This document shows, one piece after another, positions 53,138 through 61,868 of a stretch of 64,000 bases of DNA. Made by a program: the position numbers and the translations under genes. Source of the DNA: Pseudomonadota bacterium (GTDB lineage Bacteria > CALINM01); assembly GCA_026418415.1 (NCBI GenBank), contig JAOABK010000009.1:1-64000 (forward strand). The letters are read 5' to 3'. Under the pieces are notes generated by a model that was given only the letters and a program-made list of their open reading frames with translations, had not been told where the DNA came from and did no database searches. How positions within the stretch are numbered: position 1 is the stretch's first letter; every line of letters begins with the position of its first letter.

Positions 53138-53152
53138 AAAAAGCTCCTTTTA

Positions 53153-53602
53153 TTAAATTTTTGTAACTGTCAATGTTATCTCTCCCTGATAGTCCCCTGC
53201 AAGTGGTGAGGTAGCACCAGTAACACCAATAATTGTAAATGTATCATTCCATTCACTACCAGCAGCATTAAAATAATTTACCTCTTTATTGCCTACAGCA
53301 TTTAGATAAAGTTGTATAGTACTATTATTAGGTCCAGTAAGTTCCTTTGAAACTTTTACATTGTAGTTAACATCGCAATTGGTCTTTTTATTTGTTGTAA
53401 ATGTTGTTGATTTAGTTTCATTAGGAGCACCTGAAAAGCTTAATAGACCAGGTTGCTGTGTTACATTTAATGAGACATAGCAGGCAACTTCTGCATAAAC
53501 ATCAACCTTTTCTGTAAGTGGTGGTGCTCCTTCCGCTGAAAAGGCAATTGATGAAAAGGCAAAAATAGCTAAAATTGCTGTTAATAATGCTACTTTTTTC
53601 AT
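53153..53602 (-). CDS. small exported beta-rich protein (fimbrial subunit/spore coat U-like pattern)
   Basis: Signal peptide; EGAPPLTEKVDV...SFSGAPNET...AGDYQGEITLTV; RBS aggagggag. Confidence 0.78.
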   Translation of the reverse strand: MKKVALLTAILAIFAFSSIAFSAEGAPPLTEKVDVYAEVACYVSLNVTQQPGLLSFSGAPNETKSTTFTTNKKTNCDVNYNVKVSKELTGPNNSTIQLYLNAVGNKEVNYFNAAGSEWNDTFTIIGVTGATSPLAGDYQGEITLTVTKI

Positions 53603-53717
53603 ACTCTCCCTCCTAAAATTTTAGTCTTTTTCTGACCTCGCAGAGTAGTCAGTTTTCTTTTAAATTCATCACCTCCTTTCCTTATGGGATCCTCTGCGAA
53701 AAAATCCCAAAATTTTA

Positions 53718-54659
53718 TCAAAAAAGATCCCCTCCCTCCTCCATATCTGGTTCATAGGTAACAATTATTTCGCCTTTATACTCACCCGCTTTATCTTCAG
53801 AAGTTGCTTTTAGTTTGAAATAAAGTTGTGTAGATACACGCTCTTTCTTTCCAATGTTTTTTTCCTTCCCTGTTAGAACTATTACAGGCTTATCAAGGCT
53901 ATAGTAATTCCCATTCCCCATATTTACATAGATCCTATTTGGTGGTATTGTTCCCTTCTCTCCTACTAAAGGTGTTATATGAATCTTTACTACAAAATCA
54001 CTTTTACCAATAACAGTTATATTTACAGGGTTATCAGCAGGAAAATCACCAGGACCAGTAATTAAAAATCTGAGCTTATCTGGGTTTACTGTTATGTAAC
54101 TTTTCTTTGGTTTTGGTTTATGGCCGATAAAGGGTCTTTCAAATTCAACAGGCATTGGCTGTATAATCACTTTTAAAAACATTGTGGGTCCACCATCGGG
54201 AGATACGATCTGCCCCTCATAGATACCAGGCTTTTCAAAGCCTGTTGAATTAAAACCAATCATTATGTTGCCTATCTCTTCTGTCTTTGCACCTGTAAAG
54301 CTTCCCTTGCCCACCATCCTTGGTATATCTAAACTCTCAAAATTTCTCGTATAGGGGGTCTGTATCAGCAGTTGAGATGGCGATATTGTCTCTCCTTTCT
54401 CGTTCCTCAAGGGTGTAGCATGGTAGTGAACAGACCAATCTTTTAAATCGGATTTTACAAGAACCCTTACGGGCATTTCTGCCATAATCGGTCCTGTCTG
54501 CCCTTCTGTAACCCTTATTGTTACTTGAAAGTGGGATAATATTATCTGAGGAGTAATAGCGGTACTGGTTAAAACCGGTAAAATTATTAGAAAAATTAAG
54601 ACAAATATTAATTTTTTCATACCTGATTTAAATATAAACTTTATGTAAGGGTTAGACAA
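53718..54659 (-). CDS. exported protein with two tandem beta-sandwich domains
   Basis: Signal peptide; internal repeat WSVHYHATPLRNEKGETISPSQLLIQ vs FVVKIHITPLVGEKGTIPPNRIYVN. Confidence 0.72.
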   Translation of the reverse strand: MSNPYIKFIFKSGMKKLIFVLIFLIILPVLTSTAITPQIILSHFQVTIRVTEGQTGPIMAEMPVRVLVKSDLKDWSVHYHATPLRNEKGETISPSQLLIQTPYTRNFESLDIPRMVGKGSFTGAKTEEIGNIMIGFNSTGFEKPGIYEGQIVSPDGGPTMFLKVIIQPMPVEFERPFIGHKPKPKKSYITVNPDKLRFLITGPGDFPADNPVNITVIGKSDFVVKIHITPLVGEKGTIPPNRIYVNMGNGNYYSLDKPVIVLTGKEKNIGKKERVSTQLYFKLKATSEDKAGEYKGEIIVTYEPDMEEGGDLF

Positions 54660-54736
54660 TTAGACTAAAGTTTGGTTTTAAACAATTTTTTGATTTAATA
54701 AGAAAGTTGTAATGTTAATAAATTTTAATTTTAAAA

Positions 54737-55321
54737 CTAAAGATTTAAACAATTGTCTTTACAAAGGGATACTAACTGTGCACGGTTTGTAATATTAAGC
54801 TTTTTAAAAACTCTATTTAGATGAGATTTTACAGTTTGTTCAGATATTGATAGGTTAACAGCAATCTGTTTATTACTCAAACCTTCACAAACAAATTTTA
54901 CAATATTTTTTTCCTGCTCGGTCAGACCATTATTGCTTATATTTTTATTCAAATTAAGGTTATTTATAAAATTCTTAAGAAGCTTGTTATCAATCCAAAT
55001 CTGTCCTTCATTTATAACCTGAAGTGCCTTGACAAAAAGTTTTTTGTCCGTATCGGTGGAAATAATACCAGCAAGTTTATAGACACCAAGAGCAGTTATT
55101 AACTGTTCCTTTTTTAAAGAAGTATCAACTAAAACCAACTTTGCTTTCGGATATTTATTCTGTATCTCATTGTTCAGGCTATTGTAATCGAGAAGTATAA
55201 TGTCTGGGGTTGTTTTTTTTTCAACATTGAAATAGGGTGTTATTTCACTACCACAATTTCTTAAATAATCGTAAAAAAGCTCATTTATCAAACTACTTGT
55301 AAAATTAAGTAGAACATTCAT
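54737..55321 (-). CDS. LuxR/NarL-type regulator with degenerate receiver-like N-terminus
   Basis: LTEQEKNIVKFVCEGLSNKQIAVNLSISEQTVKSHLNRVFKKLNITNRAQL HTH; N-terminus lacks the acidic DD pocket. Confidence 0.9.
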   Translation of the reverse strand: MNVLLNFTSSLINELFYDYLRNCGSEITPYFNVEKKTTPDIILLDYNSLNNEIQNKYPKAKLVLVDTSLKKEQLITALGVYKLAGIISTDTDKKLFVKALQVINEGQIWIDNKLLKNFINNLNLNKNISNNGLTEQEKNIVKFVCEGLSNKQIAVNLSISEQTVKSHLNRVFKKLNITNRAQLVSLCKDNCLNL

Positions 55322-55446
55322 ACTCTCCCCTCCCCCTATTAATTCTAAAAGACCCTTCTTCTCCCCTGTCCTCCTTCAACTATTTTCTATAAAAATTATA
55401 CACCTGTAATCATATAATTCAATTTTTTCAAAATTATTATTTACCT

Positions 55447-56598
55447 CTATTTTGGTATTATTTTATAAATCTTGTCATCCCCTTTTTTTGGACTTCCCCT
55501 ACCATCTCTATTGTTAGTAAGAAAATATATAGCCCCATCGGGACCTATAATAACATCCCTTATCCTTCCGTAAATGCTTCTTCTACCATCATGAAACCAC
55601 CTTTCTATCTTACTAATAACATATTCACCCTTATCATATAATAAATTTATCCTTACCAGACACTCGCTTCTTAATGTGGCTACAAATAAATCACTTTTTA
55701 AATGAGTTAGTAGATTGCCATTGTAAAAAGCAATCCCAGAAGGTGGAGTTGCTTCCTTCCAAACAATTAGTGGATCTATGTATTCCCTTCTATTTACCAT
55801 ACCAACAGCTTTAGCCCAGCCATAATTTCCGCCCCTTTTTATAACATTAATCTCATCGTATCCAAAAATCAAAAACTCTCCTGAAGGGCCATGTTCCGAT
55901 GAAAATAAATCTTTTGTCTCTGGATGCCAGCTTAGCCCCTGTGGGTTTCTATGTCCATAGGAGTAAATGGGTGAATTTCTAAAAGGATTGTCTTCAGGGA
56001 TACTGCCATCATCATTTAATCGAAGGATCTTACCACCCAAAGATTTTAAATCCTGAGCTAAGCTACTTTCAAATATCTCACCTGTAGTTATATATATCTT
56101 TTTATCAGGACCAAAAGCAATCCTTCCTCCATTGTGAAACCTACCGCCAGGGATAAAATCAATTATCGTTTTATCTAAAACACCATGATCGCCTTTGTGA
56201 GTAATCCTTACAACTTTATTAAAAACTCCCTTGCCCTTTTTATAAGTAAACATTGCATAGACATAGGGCTTATCTGGAAAATCAGGATGCCTTGCAAGAC
56301 CTAATAACCCACCTTCACCAGTATGGTTAACATCTAACTTAAGATAGGCTTTTCTCTGTAAATTCCCATCTTTTATTAGTTTTATTTCTCCTCCCCTTTC
56401 TGATACAAGAGCGGTTTTATCATCTAAAAATATTAATGACCATGGTATATTCAAACCCTCTATCCATGGGACAACCCTGACATTCTCTCCCTCTGGAAGA
56501 TAAACATCTTTTAGTTCCAATGTTTCACCTCTAATAGGAAAGGCAAATAGCTGGCTATATAAAAAAAGGGTTAGAAAAACTTGAAGGATGTATATCAT
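55447..56598 (-). CDS. PQQ-dependent (soluble aldose/sorbosone) sugar dehydrogenase family protein
   Basis: VVPWIEGLNIPWSLIFLDDKTALVSERGGEI; FHNGGRIAFGPDKKIYITTGE; YSYGHRNPQGLSWHP. Confidence 0.9.
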   Translation of the reverse strand: MIYILQVFLTLFLYSQLFAFPIRGETLELKDVYLPEGENVRVVPWIEGLNIPWSLIFLDDKTALVSERGGEIKLIKDGNLQRKAYLKLDVNHTGEGGLLGLARHPDFPDKPYVYAMFTYKKGKGVFNKVVRITHKGDHGVLDKTIIDFIPGGRFHNGGRIAFGPDKKIYITTGEIFESSLAQDLKSLGGKILRLNDDGSIPEDNPFRNSPIYSYGHRNPQGLSWHPETKDLFSSEHGPSGEFLIFGYDEINVIKRGGNYGWAKAVGMVNRREYIDPLIVWKEATPPSGIAFYNGNLLTHLKSDLFVATLRSECLVRINLLYDKGEYVISKIERWFHDGRRSIYGRIRDVIIGPDGAIYFLTNNRDGRGSPKKGDDKIYKIIPK

Positions 56599-56636
56599 AT
56601 TTTAAGTATACATGCTATAAATTTCCTTCGCTACTT

Positions 56637-57080
56637 TTATAATTCCTTCAGGATTTCTATAACTCTCTTAGCAGTTTGTGATACTAAATTTGATAATTCT
56701 TCCGAAAGCCCTATTTTGGGGGTCGTATCTTTAACCCTTGTTCCAACCACAATACCATTAACATCAATATCATAAAGGGAGAGTAAATCAAATACCTGAG
56801 CCAAACTCACTTCATGTAAGCTTTTTAGATTGGACTGATAGGCCTTTAGCTTTGATAGGGGGAAGGTCTCAATTTTTCCTAACTCTCCATCATAAAGGGC
56901 ATCTACAACTATGAAATAATCTCCTTCTCTAAAAACTTCATACAATAACCAAGGAGAAGGGGTAGGAAGTTTTATAAACTCTACCCCCTCAATTTTCTCG
57001 TTTTCAAGTAAATTAAGAACTTCTAAACCAAATCCATCATCTCCGAGAAGTGGGTTCCCCACCCCGACTACTTTAATCAT
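56637..57080 (-). CDS. hydrogenase maturation protease
   Basis: VVGVGNPLLGDDGFGLEV; downstream of hydrogenase genes. Confidence 0.93.
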   Translation of the reverse strand: MIKVVGVGNPLLGDDGFGLEVLNLLENEKIEGVEFIKLPTPSPWLLYEVFREGDYFIVVDALYDGELGKIETFPLSKLKAYQSNLKSLHEVSLAQVFDLLSLYDIDVNGIVVGTRVKDTTPKIGLSEELSNLVSQTAKRVIEILKEL

Positions 57081-57772
57081 TATTTCTTTTTCCTGACAAA
57101 TTTATAGCCACTAAAGACTATTGACATATCGCCCTCCTTCCAAATGGCTTCACGCCAGACCTCTAAATATACATGTACAATAACAAAAACTATTAATATC
57201 CAAGCCATCACATGATGGGCAAGTCTAATTGTTGCCAAATCACCAAAAAGTAGGTATGCAATTGCACCAATACCAGAAAAGACATATTGTCCACCTGGGA
57301 TTGCAGTATTTGCTGAAGTTATCTGTGGAGAAAGCATAGCAAAACCAGTTATAAGCATAAGGGCTTTAAAAAGTATAATGAAGAGCAAAAACCCCCATGC
57401 ATTAAGAGCATCCATCCTATCTCCCGTTTCAGGTCTATCCTCTGGTTTTAGGGTGAAGTAATGCTTTAGCATTTGTAGCGCCTCTTTAAGTCTTGGTTTG
57501 AAAGGAAAAATGAACTTAAAATAAGCATGGTGTCCGAAAAAGAAGAGATAGAGCCATACAATCAGTATTACATCAAGGAAAATAGCACCAAGATAATGTA
57601 TTAATCTTACATATCCCATCACATAACTATCAATGATCTCGCCAGTTTCAAATACAAGAAATGGGTGGGCTATGTAAAAACCCGTAATTGCACAGGCGAC
57701 AAAGGCAATTACCATCAGCCAGTGGTTTATCCTCATAATTAGATTCATTCTATAGACTCTTTCGTAAGACAT
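57080..57772 (-). CDS. Ni/Fe-hydrogenase b-type cytochrome subunit
   Basis: RMNLIMRINHWLMVIAFVACAITGFYIAHP; LAHHVMAWILIVFVIVHVYLEVWRE. Confidence 0.93.
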   Translation of the reverse strand: MSYERVYRMNLIMRINHWLMVIAFVACAITGFYIAHPFLVFETGEIIDSYVMGYVRLIHYLGAIFLDVILIVWLYLFFFGHHAYFKFIFPFKPRLKEALQMLKHYFTLKPEDRPETGDRMDALNAWGFLLFIILFKALMLITGFAMLSPQITSANTAIPGGQYVFSGIGAIAYLLFGDLATIRLAHHVMAWILIVFVIVHVYLEVWREAIWKEGDMSIVFSGYKFVRKKK

Positions 57773-57777
57773 ATAAC

Positions 57778-59424
57778 CTACCTCCTTGCCACGTGAATGG
57801 CACAGGCAAGACAGGGGTCAAAGGAGTGAACAGTCCTCAAAACCTCTAAGGGCTTTTCAGATGAATGACAGGGACTTCCTATCAATGCCTGCTCACAGGC
57901 ACCTCTTTGTTCTTTTGCATCCTTAGGTGAGAAATTCCATGTGGAAGGAACTATACATTGATAATGCTCAATCTTGTGGTTTTTTATCGATACCCAGTGT
58001 CCCAAAGCTCCCCTTGGTGCTTCAATGAGTCCATACCCATACGCTTCTTTCGGCAGGTCATAGGGGGTGAAGGTTTCATCATTATTTTTGAGATTTGTAA
58101 TAAGTTCACCAAACCACTTCTCCACATTATTTGCAATGTATAGAGTTTCAAGGCCTCTTGCAGCTGTTCTTCCAAGGGTTGAAAATAGTGCACTTGGTGG
58201 TAAATCTACTGCTTTTAATGCGCCATTAACAAGTTCCTGAATTTCTTTGTTGCCCGAAGCATAAGCAACAAGAACTCTTGCCAAAGGACCTACCTCCATT
58301 GGTTTGTCATCGTACCTCGGAGCCTTTACCCAGCTATACTTTTCCTTTTCTTTGCATGTTCCATCTGGATTTAAACCCGTATAGTTTGGCTCAGTTATGC
58401 CATCTTTGGGATGTAACCCTTTATTTTCATCGGGATATTTATACCATGAATGCTTCACATGCTCAGAAATTTTATCGGGATCAAAGGGTATAACCTTTGA
58501 TAAATTGCCATTTAGTATTACACCAGCAGGGAAAAACATATTTTTTCTGTCAAAATCGTCGGAAAGCGGGAAATCACCATAGGATAAATAATTTTTATGT
58601 CCTGCACCTATGTTTTTAAGACCATAATCTCTATAAACCTTACCAGCAAGTAACAGGTCAGGTATATATGCGGTTTCAACAAACTCTTTTAGCTTCTTAA
58701 ACCTGAATATCACCTCTCCTAATCTTTTTGGGTCTAAAATATCCCTTACGCAAGTAACACCACCAACTACAAGACCTTGGGTATGGGGTTCTTTACCTCC
58801 TAAAATTGCCATTATCTGGCCACCAAGTCTTTGAACTTCCAGGGCATCAAGATAATGGGAAACTATCAATAAAACTGCCTCAGGTGGAACTTTGTATTCG
58901 GGGTGTCCCCAATAACCATTTGCAAAGGGCCCTAACTGACCACTTTTAACAAGATTTTCTACCCTTTGCTTCACTGCAGAAAATCTTGCCTTTCCTGCAT
59001 TATAGGTTGAGCCTACCGCCATTGCTAAATCATGAGTTTTACCCGGATCTGCTTGAAGAACCTTAGTTACATCTACCCAGTCAAGACCATGTAAAATATA
59101 GAAATGAATAATATGATCTTGAATATACTGAGCTCCTTTAATCAAGTTTCTAACTAATCTTGCGTTTCTTGGTGGTAGAACCTTTACAGCATTTTCCACA
59201 GCCCTTATTGAGGCATCATAATGAACATGCGTACAAACGCCACAGATTCTCTGTGTAAAAAGCCCTGCATCTCTTGGATCCCTGTTTTTCACTATTATCT
59301 CAAAGCCCCTAAAAAGAGTACCAGAAGATAATGCCTCAGTTACCTTACCACCATTTACCTCTACCTCTATTCTTAAATGCCCCTCTATTCTTGTAATTGG
59401 ATCTATTATTGTTCTTTTAGCCAT
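57778..59424 (-). CDS. [NiFe] hydrogenase large subunit (group 1)
   Basis: ITRIEGHLRIEVEV; RICGVCTHVHYDASIRAV; C-terminal DPCLACAIHVARR. Confidence 0.96.
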   Translation of the reverse strand: MAKRTIIDPITRIEGHLRIEVEVNGGKVTEALSSGTLFRGFEIIVKNRDPRDAGLFTQRICGVCTHVHYDASIRAVENAVKVLPPRNARLVRNLIKGAQYIQDHIIHFYILHGLDWVDVTKVLQADPGKTHDLAMAVGSTYNAGKARFSAVKQRVENLVKSGQLGPFANGYWGHPEYKVPPEAVLLIVSHYLDALEVQRLGGQIMAILGGKEPHTQGLVVGGVTCVRDILDPKRLGEVIFRFKKLKEFVETAYIPDLLLAGKVYRDYGLKNIGAGHKNYLSYGDFPLSDDFDRKNMFFPAGVILNGNLSKVIPFDPDKISEHVKHSWYKYPDENKGLHPKDGITEPNYTGLNPDGTCKEKEKYSWVKAPRYDDKPMEVGPLARVLVAYASGNKEIQELVNGALKAVDLPPSALFSTLGRTAARGLETLYIANNVEKWFGELITNLKNNDETFTPYDLPKEAYGYGLIEAPRGALGHWVSIKNHKIEHYQCIVPSTWNFSPKDAKEQRGACEQALIGSPCHSSEKPLEVLRTVHSFDPCLACAIHVARR

Positions 59425-59438
59425 ATAGGTCTTCCTCC

Positions 59439-60626
59439 CTATTCATTTTCTTCATTCTTACAACAGGGCTTTTCCCCCTGATTATTAATAGACTTTGATT
59501 TAAAATGACTGTAAACTGCATGTATTCCCATACCTGCAAAAGCTACACCTACGAGAGCCCAACCCACATGATCTGCTACCGCTTCGATTCCTGGAAGTGT
59601 TCTTGCCTCGATAGGTTTTTCCAATGGAGCCATCTTATCCCAGAAAGCCTTCTCGCTACACCCAATACAACCATGCCCGGACCTTATTGGAGAACTAATA
59701 TCTTCATTCCAACCAGGGACATTACAGTTATTATAAGTAAGAGGACCTTTACACCCTACCTTGTATAGACAAAAACCTTTTTTTGCTGCCTCATCTCCCC
59801 ATGTTCTTACAAATTCGCCTGCATCAAAATGAGCCCTTCTCGGGCAGGTATCATGAATTCTCTTCCCATAGGCAAATACAGGACGACCGCCTTTAGTAGG
59901 TGGTAGTTTACCAAAAAGTAAGAAATACAAAACCGTTCCAACAAGACTTGAACTATTATAAGGACAACCGGGAATTATTACTGAATTTATTCCAAGGGCT
60001 TCGTTTATCGATTTTGAGCCAGTTGGGTTTGGATAGGCAGATTGAGGGCCACCATAGGAAGCACAGTGTCCTATTGAAATTACTGCTAAAGCATCTTTCA
60101 CAACTTCTTTTGCCCTTTCAAGCCCTGTTACAGCTTTCGAACCTATTCTCAAATAATTACCATTATTGTTCGTGGGGATTGAGCCTTCACAGATACAAAT
60201 ATACTTGCCCTTATACTTCTTCATAGCATCATAAAGACTTTTTTCAGCAAACTCACCAGAAGGAGCCATTACTGTATCATGGTATTCAAGGGATAGATAA
60301 TCGAGAATAATATCAGCAATAGTTGGATTAGCAGATCGTAATATTGATTCTGTGCAACCAGTGCATTCTGCGAAATGAAGCCAAATAACGGGGATACGTG
60401 GTGCGATCTCTGCTGCACGTGCAACCCTCTTTGTAAAAACAGGTGGTAGCATCAGGGTTGCACTCATAATGGCAGACCATTTAAGAAAACTTCTTCGACT
60501 TATACCTCTAAACTGAAGCCATTCAATAAATCCCGATTGCCTGCCATACTCTCTTTCAAGTTCATCAAGGCGTGCATCACATTTTTTTATTAAATCTTTT
60601 AATTCTTTTTCTAACTTCTCTTTCAT
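59439..60626 (-). CDS. [NiFe] hydrogenase small subunit, Tat signal and C-terminal anchor
   Basis: SRRSFLKWSAIMSATLML Tat motif; WLHFAECTGCTES; C-terminal TM. Confidence 0.96.
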   Translation of the reverse strand: MKEKLEKELKDLIKKCDARLDELEREYGRQSGFIEWLQFRGISRRSFLKWSAIMSATLMLPPVFTKRVARAAEIAPRIPVIWLHFAECTGCTESILRSANPTIADIILDYLSLEYHDTVMAPSGEFAEKSLYDAMKKYKGKYICICEGSIPTNNNGNYLRIGSKAVTGLERAKEVVKDALAVISIGHCASYGGPQSAYPNPTGSKSINEALGINSVIIPGCPYNSSSLVGTVLYFLLFGKLPPTKGGRPVFAYGKRIHDTCPRRAHFDAGEFVRTWGDEAAKKGFCLYKVGCKGPLTYNNCNVPGWNEDISSPIRSGHGCIGCSEKAFWDKMAPLEKPIEARTLPGIEAVADHVGWALVGVAFAGMGIHAVYSHFKSKSINNQGEKPCCKNEENE

Positions 60627-60833
60627 GCCCCTACCCCCTTTTGATGTTCTAATCTTTTTTAATCACATTTTGCATTTATTGTCAATAAAAAAAATAAAAC
60701 ATTTTTTTATTTTTAAATTTTATCAAAAAAAGTTAAACAAATTTATTAAATGTTTGTAATAATAAAACATTTTTTTACAAATTAAGAAATATTAATTCTA
60801 TAAATTTTAAGCATACAGTGCTATTATATAGGC

Positions 60834-61319
60834 ATGGGTGAAGAAAAAATTAAAGATAGAAAAGAAATCACAATTATAGCAGACAGGCTTAGTGAAAAAG
60901 GTAAAATAATTGTTTTTACAAATGGTTGCTTTGACATAATTCATAGTGGTCATATAAAGTATCTTTATGAAGCAAAGAAGTTAGGCGACATTCTTATTAT
61001 TGGACTCAATAGCGACAGTTCAATTAAAAAAATTAAGGGCGAGAAAAGGCCAATAGTAAATGAACAAGAAAGAGCCTATGTCCTCTCAGCCTTGGAAATG
61101 GTGGATTTCATAGTTATATTTGACGAAGAAACACCCTATGAGCTTATAAAGGCGGTAAAACCCCATGTCCTTGTTAAGGGCGGGGATTGGGATATAGAAA
61201 AGATTGTTGGCAAGGATATTGTTGAATCTTACGGTGGTAGGGTTTTGAATATTCCCTTCGTAGAAGGTAAAAGCACTACAAATATTATTGAGAGAGTACT
61301 TGATGTTTATGCCAGATAA
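60834..61319 (+). CDS. rfaE2: D-glycero-beta-D-manno-heptose 1-phosphate adenylyltransferase
   Basis: VFTNGCFDIIHSGHIKYLYEAKKLGD; NSDSSIKKIKGEKRP. Confidence 0.93.
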   Translation: MGEEKIKDRKEITIIADRLSEKGKIIVFTNGCFDIIHSGHIKYLYEAKKLGDILIIGLNSDSSIKKIKGEKRPIVNEQERAYVLSALEMVDFIVIFDEETPYELIKAVKPHVLVKGGDWDIEKIVGKDIVESYGGRVLNIPFVEGKSTTNIIERVLDVYAR

Positions 61320-61821
61320 AGAGACCTTTATAGTAATTGATGTGGAAACAAATGGGAAAAAAATACCTGATGGTAAGATTATTGAAATTGCCATGATTAA
61401 GATATACAATAATTTGCCAATTGATTATTTTCATTCCCTAATAAACCCTCAGGAAAGGCTTCCATGGTTTATCACAAAACTCACAGGCATAAAAAATTCT
61501 ATGCTAAAATGTGCCCCTACCTTTAACGAAATAGCCTTGGAAATTGTAAAATTTATAGATGATGGTATAATTGTTGCCCATAATGCCACCTTTGATTATG
61601 CATATCTTAAATGTGAATTAGAACGGTCAATACAAAATTTTAACCTTCAAAATGAGAAGATCTGTACAGTCAAACTTGCAAGAAAAAAGTTCCCTGAGTT
61701 GGGTAAATATAATTTAGACTTTCTATCTGAAACATTTAATATAAATAATCCCAAAAGACACCGTGCTTATGGAGATGCTATGGCAACAGCAGAATTTTTT
61801 ATAAAACACTTAATAAAATAA
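61303..61821 (+). CDS. DnaQ-like 3'-5' exonuclease
   Basis: FIVIDVETNGKKIPDGKIIEIAMIKI; VAHNATFDYAYL; HRAYGDAMATAEFF. ATG within the 61288 ORF, overlapping the rfaE2 end. Confidence 0.88.
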   Translation: MFMPDKETFIVIDVETNGKKIPDGKIIEIAMIKIYNNLPIDYFHSLINPQERLPWFITKLTGIKNSMLKCAPTFNEIALEIVKFIDDGIIVAHNATFDYAYLKCELERSIQNFNLQNEKICTVKLARKKFPELGKYNLDFLSETFNINNPKRHRAYGDAMATAEFFIKHLIK

Positions 61822-61868
61822 CAATAGTTGCAAGTTTATAAAAACTATTCTAAAATTCAAAAAGGCTT

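Noticed and set aside
57958-58582. Short ORFs antisense or out of frame within the hydrogenase large subunit gene
   Set aside because: Coding frame is fully explained by the hydrogenase; no RBS or family support
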